Positions 1 through 8,148 of a DNA stretch of 64,000 nucleotides are shown here, one piece after another (positions within the stretch are counted from its first letter, which is position 1; every line of letters starts with the position of its first letter). The stretch is from positions 124,001-188,000 of the forward strand of contig JAZUPZ010000029.1 of the NCBI GenBank assembly GCA_045605445.1, in the 5' to 3' direction. The DNA is from CAZMHL01 sp045605445 (GTDB taxonomy: Bacteria; Bacillota; Clostridia; RGIG6154). The notes under the pieces were generated by a model, which ran no database searches, was not told the DNA's origin, and was given only the letters and a program-made list of their open reading frames with translations. The translations under genes and the position numbers were made by a program.

Positions 1-408
1 GTGAAGCTCATATCTTGCAGTAGCATCAATGTCTGCCTGAGAAATTTTGCTCTGCATCTTCATTTTCTGACTGTTTATGTTTGGCGCCTTCATAGAATGA
101 ACCTTAATCTGAAGGTCAACAAAAAACTCAAGATATTCTTCTTCCTTGTTAGGGTTTTCTTCCATAAGCTGAGCAAGAGTTTTGCCTTCGATATAGTCAA
201 GCGTAATTGCCCACTTGCCGTCTTCTGTTTTTGAAACGGCTCTTATCTTTGGAATGTTAAGCCCGATTTCTTCAATTCGTGCCTGATTCAGGGCTTCGTT
301 AAGAATGTCTGCCTTTGAGTAATTTGATTCAAAAACCTTGACAACGCTGTCGCCAACGCGATATATGACCTTGTTTTCTCTTTTAGCAATTATTTCATCG
401 TATTTCAT
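1..408 (-). CDS. Phosphotransferase/kinase-fold protein, N-terminal part (runs off the left edge)
   Basis: An open frame reads leftward from an ATG at 408 to the window edge, giving 136 residues with no stop. A GAGAGGA ribosome binding site lies about 8 bases upstream. The start reads MKYDEIIAKRENKVIYRVGD, then VVKVFE (candidate ATP-binding lysine strand) and, near residues 75-82, DYIEGKTL, which resembles the hinge of aminoglycoside-phosphotransferase/choline-kinase-like enzymes. The catalytic loop would lie outside the window. It starts only 19 bases after adhE ends on the same strand, so it may be read from the adhE transcript. The substrate cannot be inferred; family assignment is moderate. 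Confidence 0.6.
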   Translation of the reverse strand, partial: MKYDEIIAKRENKVIYRVGDSVVKVFESNYSKADILNEALNQARIEEIGLNIPKIRAVSKTEDGKWAITLDYIEGKTLAQLMEENPNKEEEYLEFFVDLQIKVHSMKAPNINSQKMKMQSKISQADIDATARYELH

Positions 409-427
409 ATTTTAAGTCCTCTCTGAA

Positions 428-3034
428 TTATTTGCCGTAATATGCATTAAGATACATTTCTTTAATTTCGCTCATAAGCGGGTATCTCGGATTTGCACCT
501 GTACACTGGTCGTCAAATGCCTGTTCTGTCATTTCATCTAAATTTTCAAGGAATGTCTTTTCATCAACGCCGTAGTCTTTGATAGTCTTTTTAATTCCTA
601 CTTTTTCTTTAAGCTCATCCAAAGCTTTAATAAGGTTTTCAAGCTTTTCTTCGTTGCTCTTACCCTTAATGCCAAGATAGTCTGCAACCTCTGCATAACG
701 AGCCAGCGTGTGAGGATGGTCGTACTGAGAGAAGGTTCCCATTTTTACGGGAGTTTCAGATGCGTTGAATCTTAAAACCTCGTTAATCATAAGCGCATTT
801 GCAACGCCGTGGGGGAGATGATGGAATGCTCCGAGCTTGTGCGCCATAGAGTGACAAACTCCAAGGAAGGCGTTGGCAAAAGCCATACCTGCCATTGTTG
901 CGGCGTTAGCCATTTTTTCACGGGCAATTACGTCGGTCTGACCGTTTTCGTAAGCTCTGGGCAGATATTCAAAAATTGTTTTAAGTGCCTTAAGCGCAAG
1001 TCCGTCGGTATAATCTGTTGCAAGCATTGCCGCATAAGCCTCAAGAGCGTGAGTTACAGCGTCAATACCCGATGCGGCAGTAAGTCCTTTCGGAGCAGAC
1101 ATATGAAGGTCTGTATCAACAATTGCCATGTCGGGCATAAGCTCGTAGTCGGCAAGAGGATATTTAACTCCTGTTTTTTCGTCGGTTATAACGGCAAAGG
1201 GAGTTACCTCAGAGCCTGTGCCTGCCGAGGTTGGGATTGCAATAAAGTAAGCCTTTTCGCCCATTTTCGGAAAGGTGTAAACTCTTTTTCTTATGTCAAC
1301 AAATCTCATTGCCATATCCATAAAGTCAGCCTCTGGATGTTCATACATTACCCACATAATTTTAGCTGCATCCATTGCAGAGCCACCACCAAGGGCAATG
1401 ATGGTGTCAGGCTTGAATGCCGCCATCTGAGCCGCACCGTTTTTAGCATTTAAAAGTGTAGGGTCGGGCTGAACATCAAAGAAGGTTGAATGAGCAATTC
1501 CCATTTCGTCTAATTTATCTGTAATCGGTTTTGTGTAGCCGTTTTCGTAAAGGAATGTGTCGGTTACAATAAAGGCTCTCTTTTTGCCCATAACGTTTTT
1601 AAGCTCATCAAGGGCAACGGGGAGGCATCCCTTTTTGATATATACCTTTTCAGGTGCTCTGAACCAAAGCATATTTTCTCTCCTTTCGGCAACGGTTTTT
1701 ACATTTATAAGGTGCTTAACGCCAACGTTTTCCGAAACCGAGTTGCCGCCCCAGGAGCCGCAACCAAGGGTAAGGGAAGGCGCCAGCTTAAAGTTGTAAA
1801 GGTCGCCGATTCCTCCGTGGGAAGAAGGAGTGTTAACTAAAATTCTGCAGGTTTTCATTCTTTCTGCAAATTTGTTAAGTTTTTCTGTTTCGGTTATTTC
1901 ATTAAGATAAATTGAAGAGGTGTGACCGAAACCGCCGTCAGCAACGAGCTGTTCGGCTTTTGAAAGAGCATCTTCAAAGCTCTTGGATTTATACATAGCA
2001 AGTACCGGTGAAAGCTTTTCGTGAGCAAATTCCTCTGAAATGTCAACAGATTCAACCTCGCCGATAAGAATTTTTGCACTGACCGGAACATCAACGCCGG
2101 CAAGTTGAGCAATTTTAAATGCTGACTGACCAACAATTTTTGCGTTAAGAGCTCCGTTTACAAGAATTGTTTTTCTTACCTTGTCAATTTCGTCGCCTTT
2201 AAGGAAATAGCATCCTCTGTCAGAGAATTCCTTTTTAACTTTTTCATAAATCTTTTTGTCAACGATAACTGACTGTTCTGATGCGCAAATCATACCGTTG
2301 TCAAAGGTTTTTGAATGAATAATTGAGTTAACGGCTTTGATTATGTCAGCAGAATCGTCGATAATTGCAGGGGTGTTACCAGCGCCAACGCCAAGAGCGG
2401 GCTTTCCACTTGAATAAGCTGCTTTAACCATTCCGGGACCGCCGGTTGCAAGGATAATGTCAGCTTCTTTCATAACCGTGTTGGTCATATCAAGGCTTGG
2501 TACATCAATCCAGCCGATAATTCCTTCGGGAGCTCCGGCTGCAACTGCTGCTTCCAAAACAATTTTTGCCGCTTCAATTGTTGAATTTTTAGCTCTTGGG
2601 TGAGGGCTTATAATAATTCCGTTTCTTGTTTTAAGGGAAATAAGTGTTTTGAAAATTGCTGTAGAAGTAGGGTTAGTGGTAGGAATTACCGCCGCAATAA
2701 CGCCGATAGGCTCTGCAATTTTTTTAATTCCGTAAGCCTTGTCTTCTTCTATAACCCCGCAGGTCTTTGTGTCTCTGTAAGCATTGTAAATATATTCGGA
2801 AGCATAGTGGTTTTTTATAACCTTGTCTTCCACAATACCCATACCTGTTTCATCTACCGCCATTTTTGCAAGGGGTATTCTTGCTTTGTTTGCCGCTGTT
2901 GCAGCTGCAAGAAAAATTTTATCAACCTGTTCCTGAGTATATTCTGCAAATTTTCTCTGTGCTTCTCTTACGCTTTCTATTTTGTTTTCCAGTGCTTCAA
3001 CACTGTCTACAATTGTATAACCTTTGTTGTCCAT
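428..3034 (-). CDS. adhE: Bifunctional acetaldehyde-CoA / alcohol dehydrogenase AdhE
   Basis: AdhE reduces acetyl-CoA to acetaldehyde and then to ethanol, using two NADH, and is a main redox sink in fermenting clostridia. The 868-residue product has the full-length AdhE architecture. Residues about 1-440 are a CoA-acylating aldehyde dehydrogenase with the catalytic cysteine in FDNGMICASEQ (near residue 250). Residues about 460-868 are an iron-dependent alcohol dehydrogenase with GGGSAMDAAK, GTGSEVTPFAV and the metal-binding histidines of HSMAHKLGAFHHLPHG. The start is the ATG at 3034 because AGGAGG sits at 3041-3046; a longer frame from 3058 would put that site inside the gene. A LysR gene lies upstream and shares an operator-like dyad with the adhE leader. 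AdhE typically polymerises into spirosomes in the cytoplasm. Confidence 0.96.
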   Translation of the reverse strand: MDNKGYTIVDSVEALENKIESVREAQRKFAEYTQEQVDKIFLAAATAANKARIPLAKMAVDETGMGIVEDKVIKNHYASEYIYNAYRDTKTCGVIEEDKAYGIKKIAEPIGVIAAVIPTTNPTSTAIFKTLISLKTRNGIIISPHPRAKNSTIEAAKIVLEAAVAAGAPEGIIGWIDVPSLDMTNTVMKEADIILATGGPGMVKAAYSSGKPALGVGAGNTPAIIDDSADIIKAVNSIIHSKTFDNGMICASEQSVIVDKKIYEKVKKEFSDRGCYFLKGDEIDKVRKTILVNGALNAKIVGQSAFKIAQLAGVDVPVSAKILIGEVESVDISEEFAHEKLSPVLAMYKSKSFEDALSKAEQLVADGGFGHTSSIYLNEITETEKLNKFAERMKTCRILVNTPSSHGGIGDLYNFKLAPSLTLGCGSWGGNSVSENVGVKHLINVKTVAERRENMLWFRAPEKVYIKKGCLPVALDELKNVMGKKRAFIVTDTFLYENGYTKPITDKLDEMGIAHSTFFDVQPDPTLLNAKNGAAQMAAFKPDTIIALGGGSAMDAAKIMWVMYEHPEADFMDMAMRFVDIRKRVYTFPKMGEKAYFIAIPTSAGTGSEVTPFAVITDEKTGVKYPLADYELMPDMAIVDTDLHMSAPKGLTAASGIDAVTHALEAYAAMLATDYTDGLALKALKTIFEYLPRAYENGQTDVIAREKMANAATMAGMAFANAFLGVCHSMAHKLGAFHHLPHGVANALMINEVLRFNASETPVKMGTFSQYDHPHTLARYAEVADYLGIKGKSNEEKLENLIKALDELKEKVGIKKTIKDYGVDEKTFLENLDEMTEQAFDDQCTGANPRYPLMSEIKEMYLNAYYGK

Positions 3035-3129
3035 TTGAATCCTCCTATATAAAAACAATAATTTTTATATTCTCCAAGTTTCCGCTATTATTCTATCATT
3101 TTTTTGAAAAAGTGAGAATTGTAAATTAG

Positions 3130-3144
3130 GCATAGGGTTATGTG
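3130..3144. promoter_or_regulatory. Candidate LysR operator upstream of adhE
   Basis: GCATA-GGG-TTATGTG lies about 95 bases upstream of the adhE start. It is nearly the same as the dyad at 4215-4231 upstream of the LysR gene, and the similarity extends over about 40 bases, including TTTTGA on one side and an AATTG(T/C)AAATT block on the other. This is the arrangement expected when a LysR-type regulator controls both its own gene and its neighbour; the binding protein is inferred. Confidence 0.6.
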
Positions 3145-3176
3145 TTTTGAAGCAATACGTCCTTTCAGGCATTGAA

Positions 3177-3207
3177 AAGGAACTGTAAAAAGTTTTTACA
3201 GTTCCTT
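3177..3207 (-). terminator. Hairpin overlapping the 3' end of the LysR gene
   Basis: A near-perfect inverted repeat, AAGGAACTGTAAAAA against TTTTTACAGTTCCTT, spans the LysR stop codon at 3196-3198. On the minus strand a short T-rich tract follows. It probably terminates the LysR transcript before adhE, so adhE would need its own promoter between 3035 and 3176. Confidence 0.6.
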
Positions 3208-4137
3208 CTTAATATATTCTTTTTTTGCTTTTAATATTTCTTCAATAAACAGCTTGTCAAGCTTAGAAAGATGGTAGCCTTTGTGGTAAATAAGAACGTC
3301 CTTGTAAATTTTTTTATTTTCTTCGCAGAATTTCTGAACAAGTCCGTAGCGGTCAAGAAGACTTTTGGGAACAGGAGAAACCCACATAAAGGTCTGGTTG
3401 TTGCTTGACAAAAGCTCAAACTGGCTTGCTCTTTCGAAAACGAAAATTCTTCTGTCAATATTGTCAGGAAGCTCCTCTTTTTTAACCTCTGCAAGGGACA
3501 GGTTCGGAACATAAGGGTCTGCATGAGCAATTTCAATAAAGCTCGTAAGGTCGGAAAAGGTTATGTTTTCTTTTTGAGCAAGAGGGCTGTCTTTTCTCAT
3601 AATAAGGGAATAGTTGAAGTGAGTAACCGTTTCGTAAACCAGTCCTTTTTCTTCAAGCATTTTTTTAAAATGAGAATCAAAGCTCTGGGCATATCTTATT
3701 ATTCCCAGCTTATAGTCTGCCTCAAGAATATTTTTTATGGCGCGAAGGGCATTCGTTTCCTTGTAAAACAGCTCAACGGGACTTTCACCGATTTTTTGGG
3801 CAAATCTTGAAAAAGCATCAGAAATATAGCAGGCTCTCGGCACAGAAACGGAAAATTTTCTTTTTGATTTGTGTCCGTCCCTGTAAATTTCTTCAACCTG
3901 GTCAATCTGTTTTAAAATCTGTTTTGCATAGCCTAAAAATTCCTGACCCTCGGGAGTAGGAACCATTCCTTTTGCACTTCTGTCGAAAATAACAATTCCC
4001 AGAGAGGCTTCAAGGTCTTTAATGGCGCGGCTTAAGTTTGGCTGTCCCATAAGGAGAACCTCCGCCGCTTTGTTGATTGAACCTGTTTTTGCAACTTCAA
4101 CAGCATATTTTAAATGCAGAATATTCAAAGCTTTCAC
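3196..4137 (-). CDS. LysR-family transcriptional regulator (likely adhE regulator)
   Basis: 313 residues, the usual LysR length. The N-terminus carries a winged helix-turn-helix (about residues 8-65) with the typical SINKAAEVLLMGQPNLSRAI core and FDRSAKGMVPTPEGQEFL, followed by a two-lobed effector-binding domain. It sits directly upstream of adhE on the same strand, separated by a hairpin. The start is uncertain: a GTG at 4137 begins the frame, but an AGGCGGTGA site overlaps it and fits better with a TTG three codons in (4128). A 17-bp perfect dyad upstream suggests autoregulation. The effector is unknown; control of ethanol formation is an inference from position and the shared motif. Confidence 0.88.
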   Translation of the reverse strand: MKALNILHLKYAVEVAKTGSINKAAEVLLMGQPNLSRAIKDLEASLGIVIFDRSAKGMVPTPEGQEFLGYAKQILKQIDQVEEIYRDGHKSKRKFSVSVPRACYISDAFSRFAQKIGESPVELFYKETNALRAIKNILEADYKLGIIRYAQSFDSHFKKMLEEKGLVYETVTHFNYSLIMRKDSPLAQKENITFSDLTSFIEIAHADPYVPNLSLAEVKKEELPDNIDRRIFVFERASQFELLSSNNQTFMWVSPVPKSLLDRYGLVQKFCEENKKIYKDVLIYHKGYHLSKLDKLFIEEILKAKKEYIKKEL

Positions 4138-4214
4138 CGCCTGTTTTGTTTGATATTAAACATATTCCCAATTTAACTTTATCACGTTCTCCTTTTTTTG
4201 GGAATTGCAAATTT

Positions 4215-4231
4215 TACATAAGGGTTATGTA
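4215..4231. promoter_or_regulatory. Candidate LysR operator (17-bp dyad) upstream of the LysR gene
   Basis: TACATAA-GGG-TTATGTA is a perfect 7-bp inverted repeat around GGG, about 80 bases before the LysR start. A degenerate copy at 3130-3144 precedes adhE. Its size and symmetry fit a LysR-dimer site; no experiment can be seen here. Confidence 0.62.
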
Positions 4232-4239
4232 TTTTGAGG

Positions 4240-4278
4240 CATACAAAAAACAATCGCAAAGGCAATTGTTTTTGTATG
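4240..4278 (-). terminator. Terminator after the LamG/stalk-domain gene
   Basis: CATACAAAAAACAAT pairs with ATTGTTTTTGTATG around a GC-containing loop, just beyond the stop of the 4288-5628 gene. The A/T-rich stem can serve as a rho-independent terminator on the minus strand. Confidence 0.65.
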
Positions 4279-4287
4279 TAATATTTA

Positions 4288-5628
4288 TCAATAGTTAATT
4301 ACAATGTTTTCTTCATTAGTGTTTACGTCAAGGTTGAAAACCTTTGAGAACATTTCAACAGGAACGTAAACAACCTCGTCAAAAATCTGCGGATAAAAAT
4401 CAAGCTTTATATGGCTTTCGCCGGAAATTGCATTGGTATCCATAAGCCATACGGAAATGTTCTTATTTTTATAAGAAAGGTTGTATCTTTCCGGCTCGGC
4501 TTCGTCTGTTGAAAAGCTTCCGCCGATACATTCAATTGTTGATTTCAGGGGAACAAGATAAGTGTTGCTTGTTTTATCCTTTAAAACCTTCCCGTCAAGA
4601 GCATTAACTTCGCCGTTAACGGTTGCGCTGTTACTGTCGTTTTTCAATGCAACCTGATGAACTCTTGCAGGGTGAGCCTTTTCATACTCTTCCTTGATTT
4701 TGTCAGAACTCAGAGAGTATGAGAAAAATCTTGTTTCGTCAATCTGTGCCTTCATATTTCCATTTTCGCCGATGCCGATAAAGAAGGGGTTTTTATTTGA
4801 AGCAATAGCCTTGAAATTAACAAGATTTTCCGGCAACGGAACGGTTTTAACGGGCTTTGAATCAAAATAAAGAGTATATCCTTCTTCGCCAAAGGTAACG
4901 GCAACGTGGTGCCAGATGTTAACAAGGGTTTCTGTGTCAATAAAATTATCGGCAAGGAAGGAGTGGGAAACGTATTCTCCCTTTGCATCAATAAAGGTCA
5001 TATCACAGAGAATCGTTTTGTATTCGTTGTAAAATTTAATTGTAACGGGACCATTGTGCAAATCTCCTCCCGATGATGCTCTTCCCAGAATAATCGGGTT
5101 CACAATGCCTGTATCTTTTATTTTAACCCAGGTCTGGAAAGTAAATTCCCTGCCAAGGTCAAAAGCTTCACTCATTTCAAGATAACCGTCTTTAAGCTCC
5201 ATGCTTTTCTTGTTTGCTCCGTCAGAAGAAAAAGCAAGATTACCGTAGGGGAATAAATTAAGCTTGTCTGAATAAATGTTAATAAGGTTTCCGTCATAGT
5301 TTATTGAAAGCTCAATTATCTCGCCACCGTCTTTGTCGGCTGTTTCTGAAGAATAAACCGAATGAAGTATAATCCCAACCGATATAGCAATACATAAAAC
5401 AAAAACCGAAACAAGAAGAATAAATCTTTTTATTCCTACTTTTTCTTTTATGTAAACAACGCTTTTGCTCCATGCAGTTTTTATTGCCCTGCCAAGGGAA
5501 ATAAAAGCTTTTTTTATTCCGCCTCCTGCTTTTATAAATCCGTTTTTAATTTTAATTCCGAAAGCAGAAAATGCTTTTCCTGTCTTCTTGAAAAAAGAAG
5601 AAAGGAAATCTTTAATTTTCTTAAACAT
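4288..5628 (-). CDS. Membrane-anchored LamG-like / stalk-domain (copper amine oxidase N-terminal-like) protein
   Basis: 446 residues. The first ~70 are Lys-rich and amphipathic (repeated FKKTGK, GIKKAF), followed by one transmembrane segment (FILLVSVFVLCIAISVGIIL, about residues 70-90), so the rest is probably extracellular. Residues about 115-310 look like a LamG/concanavalin-like sandwich: FTFQTWVKI, NIWHHVAVTF, YTLYFDSKPV and QIDETRFFSYSLS are characteristic. The last ~110 residues match the stalk domain often labelled copper amine oxidase N-terminal (TYLVPLKSTIECIGGSF, VYVPVEMFSKVFNLDV). The start is the ATG at 5628, preceded by TAGGTGG, rather than an upstream GTG. No catalytic residues are recognised; a surface-binding role is an inference. 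Confidence 0.75.
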   Translation of the reverse strand: MFKKIKDFLSSFFKKTGKAFSAFGIKIKNGFIKAGGGIKKAFISLGRAIKTAWSKSVVYIKEKVGIKRFILLVSVFVLCIAISVGIILHSVYSSETADKDGGEIIELSINYDGNLINIYSDKLNLFPYGNLAFSSDGANKKSMELKDGYLEMSEAFDLGREFTFQTWVKIKDTGIVNPIILGRASSGGDLHNGPVTIKFYNEYKTILCDMTFIDAKGEYVSHSFLADNFIDTETLVNIWHHVAVTFGEEGYTLYFDSKPVKTVPLPENLVNFKAIASNKNPFFIGIGENGNMKAQIDETRFFSYSLSSDKIKEEYEKAHPARVHQVALKNDSNSATVNGEVNALDGKVLKDKTSNTYLVPLKSTIECIGGSFSTDEAEPERYNLSYKNKNISVWLMDTNAISGESHIKLDFYPQIFDEVVYVPVEMFSKVFNLDVNTNEENIVINY

Positions 5629-5680
5629 AAATACCACCTATTATAATATCTTATGACAATTATAAATGAATAAATAAAGT

Positions 5681-5709
5681 TTGTCAAATTGAGTAACTTG
5701 TGATAGAAT
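5681..5709 (+). promoter_or_regulatory. Sigma-A-type promoter of the DeoR gene
   Basis: TTGTCA at 5681-5686, a 17-base spacer, and TAGAAT at 5704-5709. A 9-bp perfect inverted repeat follows immediately (5710-5730), overlapping the expected transcription start. Confidence 0.65.
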
Positions 5710-5730
5710 GATTTCATCGAAGATGAAATC
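5710..5730. promoter_or_regulatory. Inverted repeat at the DeoR transcription start (operator or leader hairpin)
   Basis: GATTTCATC-GAA-GATGAAATC is a perfect 9-bp inverted repeat with a 3-base centre. It directly follows the -10 box, so it could be an autoregulatory operator or an RNA hairpin in the leader. It does not resemble the tandem 11-mers at 6568-6611. Confidence 0.5.
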
Positions 5731-5753
5731 AATGAAAAGTGAAAGGAAAAGCA

Positions 5754-6509
5754 ATGAACCAGAAGAGAAGAAGACAGATTATGCAAATGCTTGAAGAACA
5801 GCAGGCAATAACAAATCAGGAGCTTATGGAAACCTTTGGTATTTCTGTTGAAACCGTTCGCCGTGATCTGGCATTTCTTGAAGAGCAGGGAGTTCTTACA
5901 AGGGTTTACGGGGGAGCGGTAATAAAAGAGGTTGCACATACAGAGCCTTTGTATGTAAGACGTGAGCACGAAAATAATGACGAAAAGTATTTAATTGCAA
6001 AAACGGCAGAAACACTTATAAAACCCGATGATATTGTTTTCTTTGATCTTGGCACAACGGTTGAATTTGTTGCAAAAAAGCTTGATAAAAGTAAAAATAT
6101 CCACGCTTTTACAAATGCTATGCGAACGGCGGTAATTTTATCGGAAAAGTGTGACGAGGTAATTGTTACCGGCGGGAAGGTGCGAAACGGCGAGCTGTCC
6201 CTTTCAGGTACGTTGGCAGAAACCAATATAATGAATTTCAACATAGGAAAGGCAATTATCGGTGCAGCGGGGATAACAGAAGACGGAATTTCCGATTTTA
6301 TTTCCGATGAGGCGGGAATCCGCAGTAAGGCTATTGCAAATGCAGGCAGAGTTATTGTTCTTGCAGATTACACAAAATTCGGCATTAAGGCAATGTGTAA
6401 GGTTTGTACACTTGATAAAATTGACGTTCTTATAACCGACGAAAAAGCACCAAAGGATATTATCAGAAAAATAGAAAAAATGGGTATTAAAGTAATAATT
6501 GCAAAATAA
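5754..6509 (+). CDS. DeoR-family transcriptional regulator (GlpR-like)
   Basis: 251 residues, typical for DeoR/GlpR repressors. The N-terminal helix-turn-helix is clear (RRRQIMQMLEEQQAITNQEL, then GISVETVRRDLAFLEEQGVLTRVYGGAV), followed by a DeoR sensor domain with FDLGTTVEFVAKKL, TNAMRTA, GGKVRNGELSLSG, GAAGI and SDEAGIRSKAI. The start is the ATG at 5754, preceded by GAAAGGAAA; a GTG five codons earlier overlaps that site. It precedes an operon encoding glycerol-3-phosphate-oxidation-type enzymes, and DeoR proteins usually sense phosphorylated sugars or polyols, so it probably represses that operon through the repeats at 6568-6611. A terminator separates the two. Confidence 0.9.
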   Translation: MNQKRRRQIMQMLEEQQAITNQELMETFGISVETVRRDLAFLEEQGVLTRVYGGAVIKEVAHTEPLYVRREHENNDEKYLIAKTAETLIKPDDIVFFDLGTTVEFVAKKLDKSKNIHAFTNAMRTAVILSEKCDEVIVTGGKVRNGELSLSGTLAETNIMNFNIGKAIIGAAGITEDGISDFISDEAGIRSKAIANAGRVIVLADYTKFGIKAMCKVCTLDKIDVLITDEKAPKDIIRKIEKMGIKVIIAK

Positions 6510-6521
6510 GTAACGGAAATT

Positions 6522-6561
6522 AAAGAGTTGTTTTCGTATAAATTACCGAAAACAACTCTTT
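6522..6561 (+). terminator. Terminator after the DeoR gene
   Basis: AAAGAGTTGTTTTCG pairs with CGAAAACAACTCTTT across a 10-base loop and is followed by T residues, a standard rho-independent terminator. Confidence 0.85.
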
Positions 6562-6567
6562 TTGTTT

Positions 6568-6611
6568 ACGTTTTGATAATGTTTTGTGGATGTTTTGAAA
6601 ATGTGTTGACA
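6568..6611. promoter_or_regulatory. Four tandem 11-bp repeats, candidate DeoR/GlpR operator
   Basis: Four head-to-tail units, ACGTTTTGATA, ATGTTTTGTGG, ATGTTTTGAAA and ATGTGTTGACA, fill 6568-6611 with an exact 11-base period (core A-Y-G-T-K-TTG). The last unit contains the -35 TTGACA of the operon promoter, and an ACATTTT complement follows at once. One-helical-turn repeats over a -35 box are a typical cooperative repressor site; the neighbouring DeoR protein is the obvious candidate. Confidence 0.7.
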
Positions 6612-6635
6612 ACATTTTAAGGGGTATGATAAAAT
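6606..6635 (+). promoter_or_regulatory. Promoter of the glp-like operon
   Basis: TTGACA at 6606-6611, an 18-base spacer, and TAAAAT at 6630-6635, 64 bases before the first start codon. The -35 box lies in the fourth 11-bp repeat. Confidence 0.72.
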
Positions 6636-6698
6636 TATTTTGTTAAAATTTAATATTTCAAGTTTCCAAAAAATGTATCAAGGGGAGGTAAAAATACT

Positions 6699-8135
6699 AT
6701 GAAAACAGATGTTGTTGTCATCGGTGCCGGTGCGGTAGGATGCGCAATTGCAAGAGAGCTTTCAAAGTATAACGTTAATGTTATCGTTGTCGACAAAAAT
6801 GAAGATGTGGGCGGCGATGCTTCAAAATCAAACAGTGCTATTATTCATACGGGTTATGATGCTGCTCCGGGAACCCTGGAGTCTCAGCTTGTTGTGGCTG
6901 CAAACCCGATGTATGACGAAATCGTAAAGGAACTTGATGTGCCCTTTAAAAGAATCGGCGCAATTCTTCCTGCAATAACAGATGAGCAGTTTGCTCAGCT
7001 TCCTGCTATAAAGGAAAAGGCATTTAAAAACCACGTTTATGATATTGAATACAAATCAGGTAAAGAGCTTCTTGAAATGGAACCGAATTTAAACCCGGAA
7101 GTTAAGGGGGGCTTGTGGATTCCAAGAGAAAGCATTATAGATCCTTTTATTTTTGTTCAGGCAATGGCTGAAAATGCAAATGCCAACGGAGTAGAATTCC
7201 TTTTAAATGCAAAAGTAACCGACATTAAAACAGAAAACGGCAAAATCAAAAGCGTAGTAACAGAAAAAGGCGAAATTGAAACAAAATATGTTATCAACAG
7301 CGCAGGTCTTTATTGCGATGAAATTGCTGAAATGGTTGGTAAAGCCGACTACAAGGTTGTGGCAAGAAAGGGTCAGTTCTACATTCTTGATAAAAACACA
7401 TCATGCCAGGTTGAACACATTGTTCTTCCTATTCCAACAAAGGTAACAAAGGGCAAGCTTATGTGTCCTACAATTCACGGTAATATGCTCGTAGGTCCTA
7501 CCGCTGAGGATCAGGATTCAAAAACAGATAAGTCTACAAACACAGCAGGACTTGACAGCATTGCAAAAGACGTAAGAAATCTTATTCCAAATGTAAACCT
7601 TCGTGATACTATTACTCAGTATTCGGGCCTTCGTCCGAACCGTAACCCTGAAGGTCTTAACTTTAATATGTACGATGACCTTGAAGGTTATATCAACCTT
7701 TCGGGTGTTCGCTCAACAGGTCTTACTCTTTCTGTTTCAATGGGTAAATACGTTGTTCAGCAAATGCTTATGGCAGGCGCAGGATTTACTCTTAAAGAAA
7801 ACTTTATTAAAGAAAGAAAAGGCATTATTAAATTCAGCGAGCAGACAAGAGAGGTTCAGGATGCTCTTATTAAAGAAAATCCTTTGTACGGAAATGTTGT
7901 TTGCCGTTGCGAAACAATAACAGAGGCTGAAATTCTTCAGGCAATTCACCGTCCTCTCGGTGCAAAGAGCGTTGACGGAGTAAAACGCCGTGTACGTGCA
8001 GGAATGGGACGTTGCCAGGCAGGCTTCTGCGGACCAAAGGTTATCGAAATTCTTGCTCGTGAGCTTAAGGTTGCTCCCGAAGAAATTAACAAGCATAATC
8101 CCGGCTCCTATATGGTAACCGGAAGAAGTCGTTAA
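6699..8135 (+). CDS. FAD-dependent glycerol-3-phosphate dehydrogenase-like oxidoreductase (GlpA type) with C-terminal [2Fe-2S] domain
   Basis: 478 residues. A DAO-fold flavoenzyme with the dinucleotide motif at the start (VVVIGAGAVGCAIARELS), DASKSNSAIIHTGYD, and the C-terminal FAD contact GLRPNRNPEGLNF. Residues 402-444 form a BFD-like iron-sulphur domain with Cys402, Cys404, Cys439 and Cys444 (CRCE ... CQAGFC). This arrangement is typical of the anaerobic GlpA-like dehydrogenases of Firmicutes, oxidising sn-glycerol-3-phosphate to dihydroxyacetone phosphate. It is the first gene of a tight four-gene operon whose next two members are the usual partners. No glycerol kinase or facilitator is present, so another 2-hydroxy acid substrate is possible. 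AGGGGAGG precedes the ATG. Confidence 0.88.
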   Translation: MKTDVVVIGAGAVGCAIARELSKYNVNVIVVDKNEDVGGDASKSNSAIIHTGYDAAPGTLESQLVVAANPMYDEIVKELDVPFKRIGAILPAITDEQFAQLPAIKEKAFKNHVYDIEYKSGKELLEMEPNLNPEVKGGLWIPRESIIDPFIFVQAMAENANANGVEFLLNAKVTDIKTENGKIKSVVTEKGEIETKYVINSAGLYCDEIAEMVGKADYKVVARKGQFYILDKNTSCQVEHIVLPIPTKVTKGKLMCPTIHGNMLVGPTAEDQDSKTDKSTNTAGLDSIAKDVRNLIPNVNLRDTITQYSGLRPNRNPEGLNFNMYDDLEGYINLSGVRSTGLTLSVSMGKYVVQQMLMAGAGFTLKENFIKERKGIIKFSEQTREVQDALIKENPLYGNVVCRCETITEAEILQAIHRPLGAKSVDGVKRRVRAGMGRCQAGFCGPKVIEILARELKVAPEEINKHNPGSYMVTGRSR

Positions 8136-8148
8136 GGGGGTAAAGGTA

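Noticed and set aside
809..1453. Long plus-strand frame opposite adhE
   Set aside because: It lies wholly within adhE on the other strand, has a Cys/His-rich, low-complexity translation, and lacks a ribosome binding site; it is a codon shadow.
4288..5628. Copper amine oxidase activity of the LamG/stalk protein
   Set aside because: Only the N-terminal stalk-type repeat is present; there is no catalytic amine oxidase domain.
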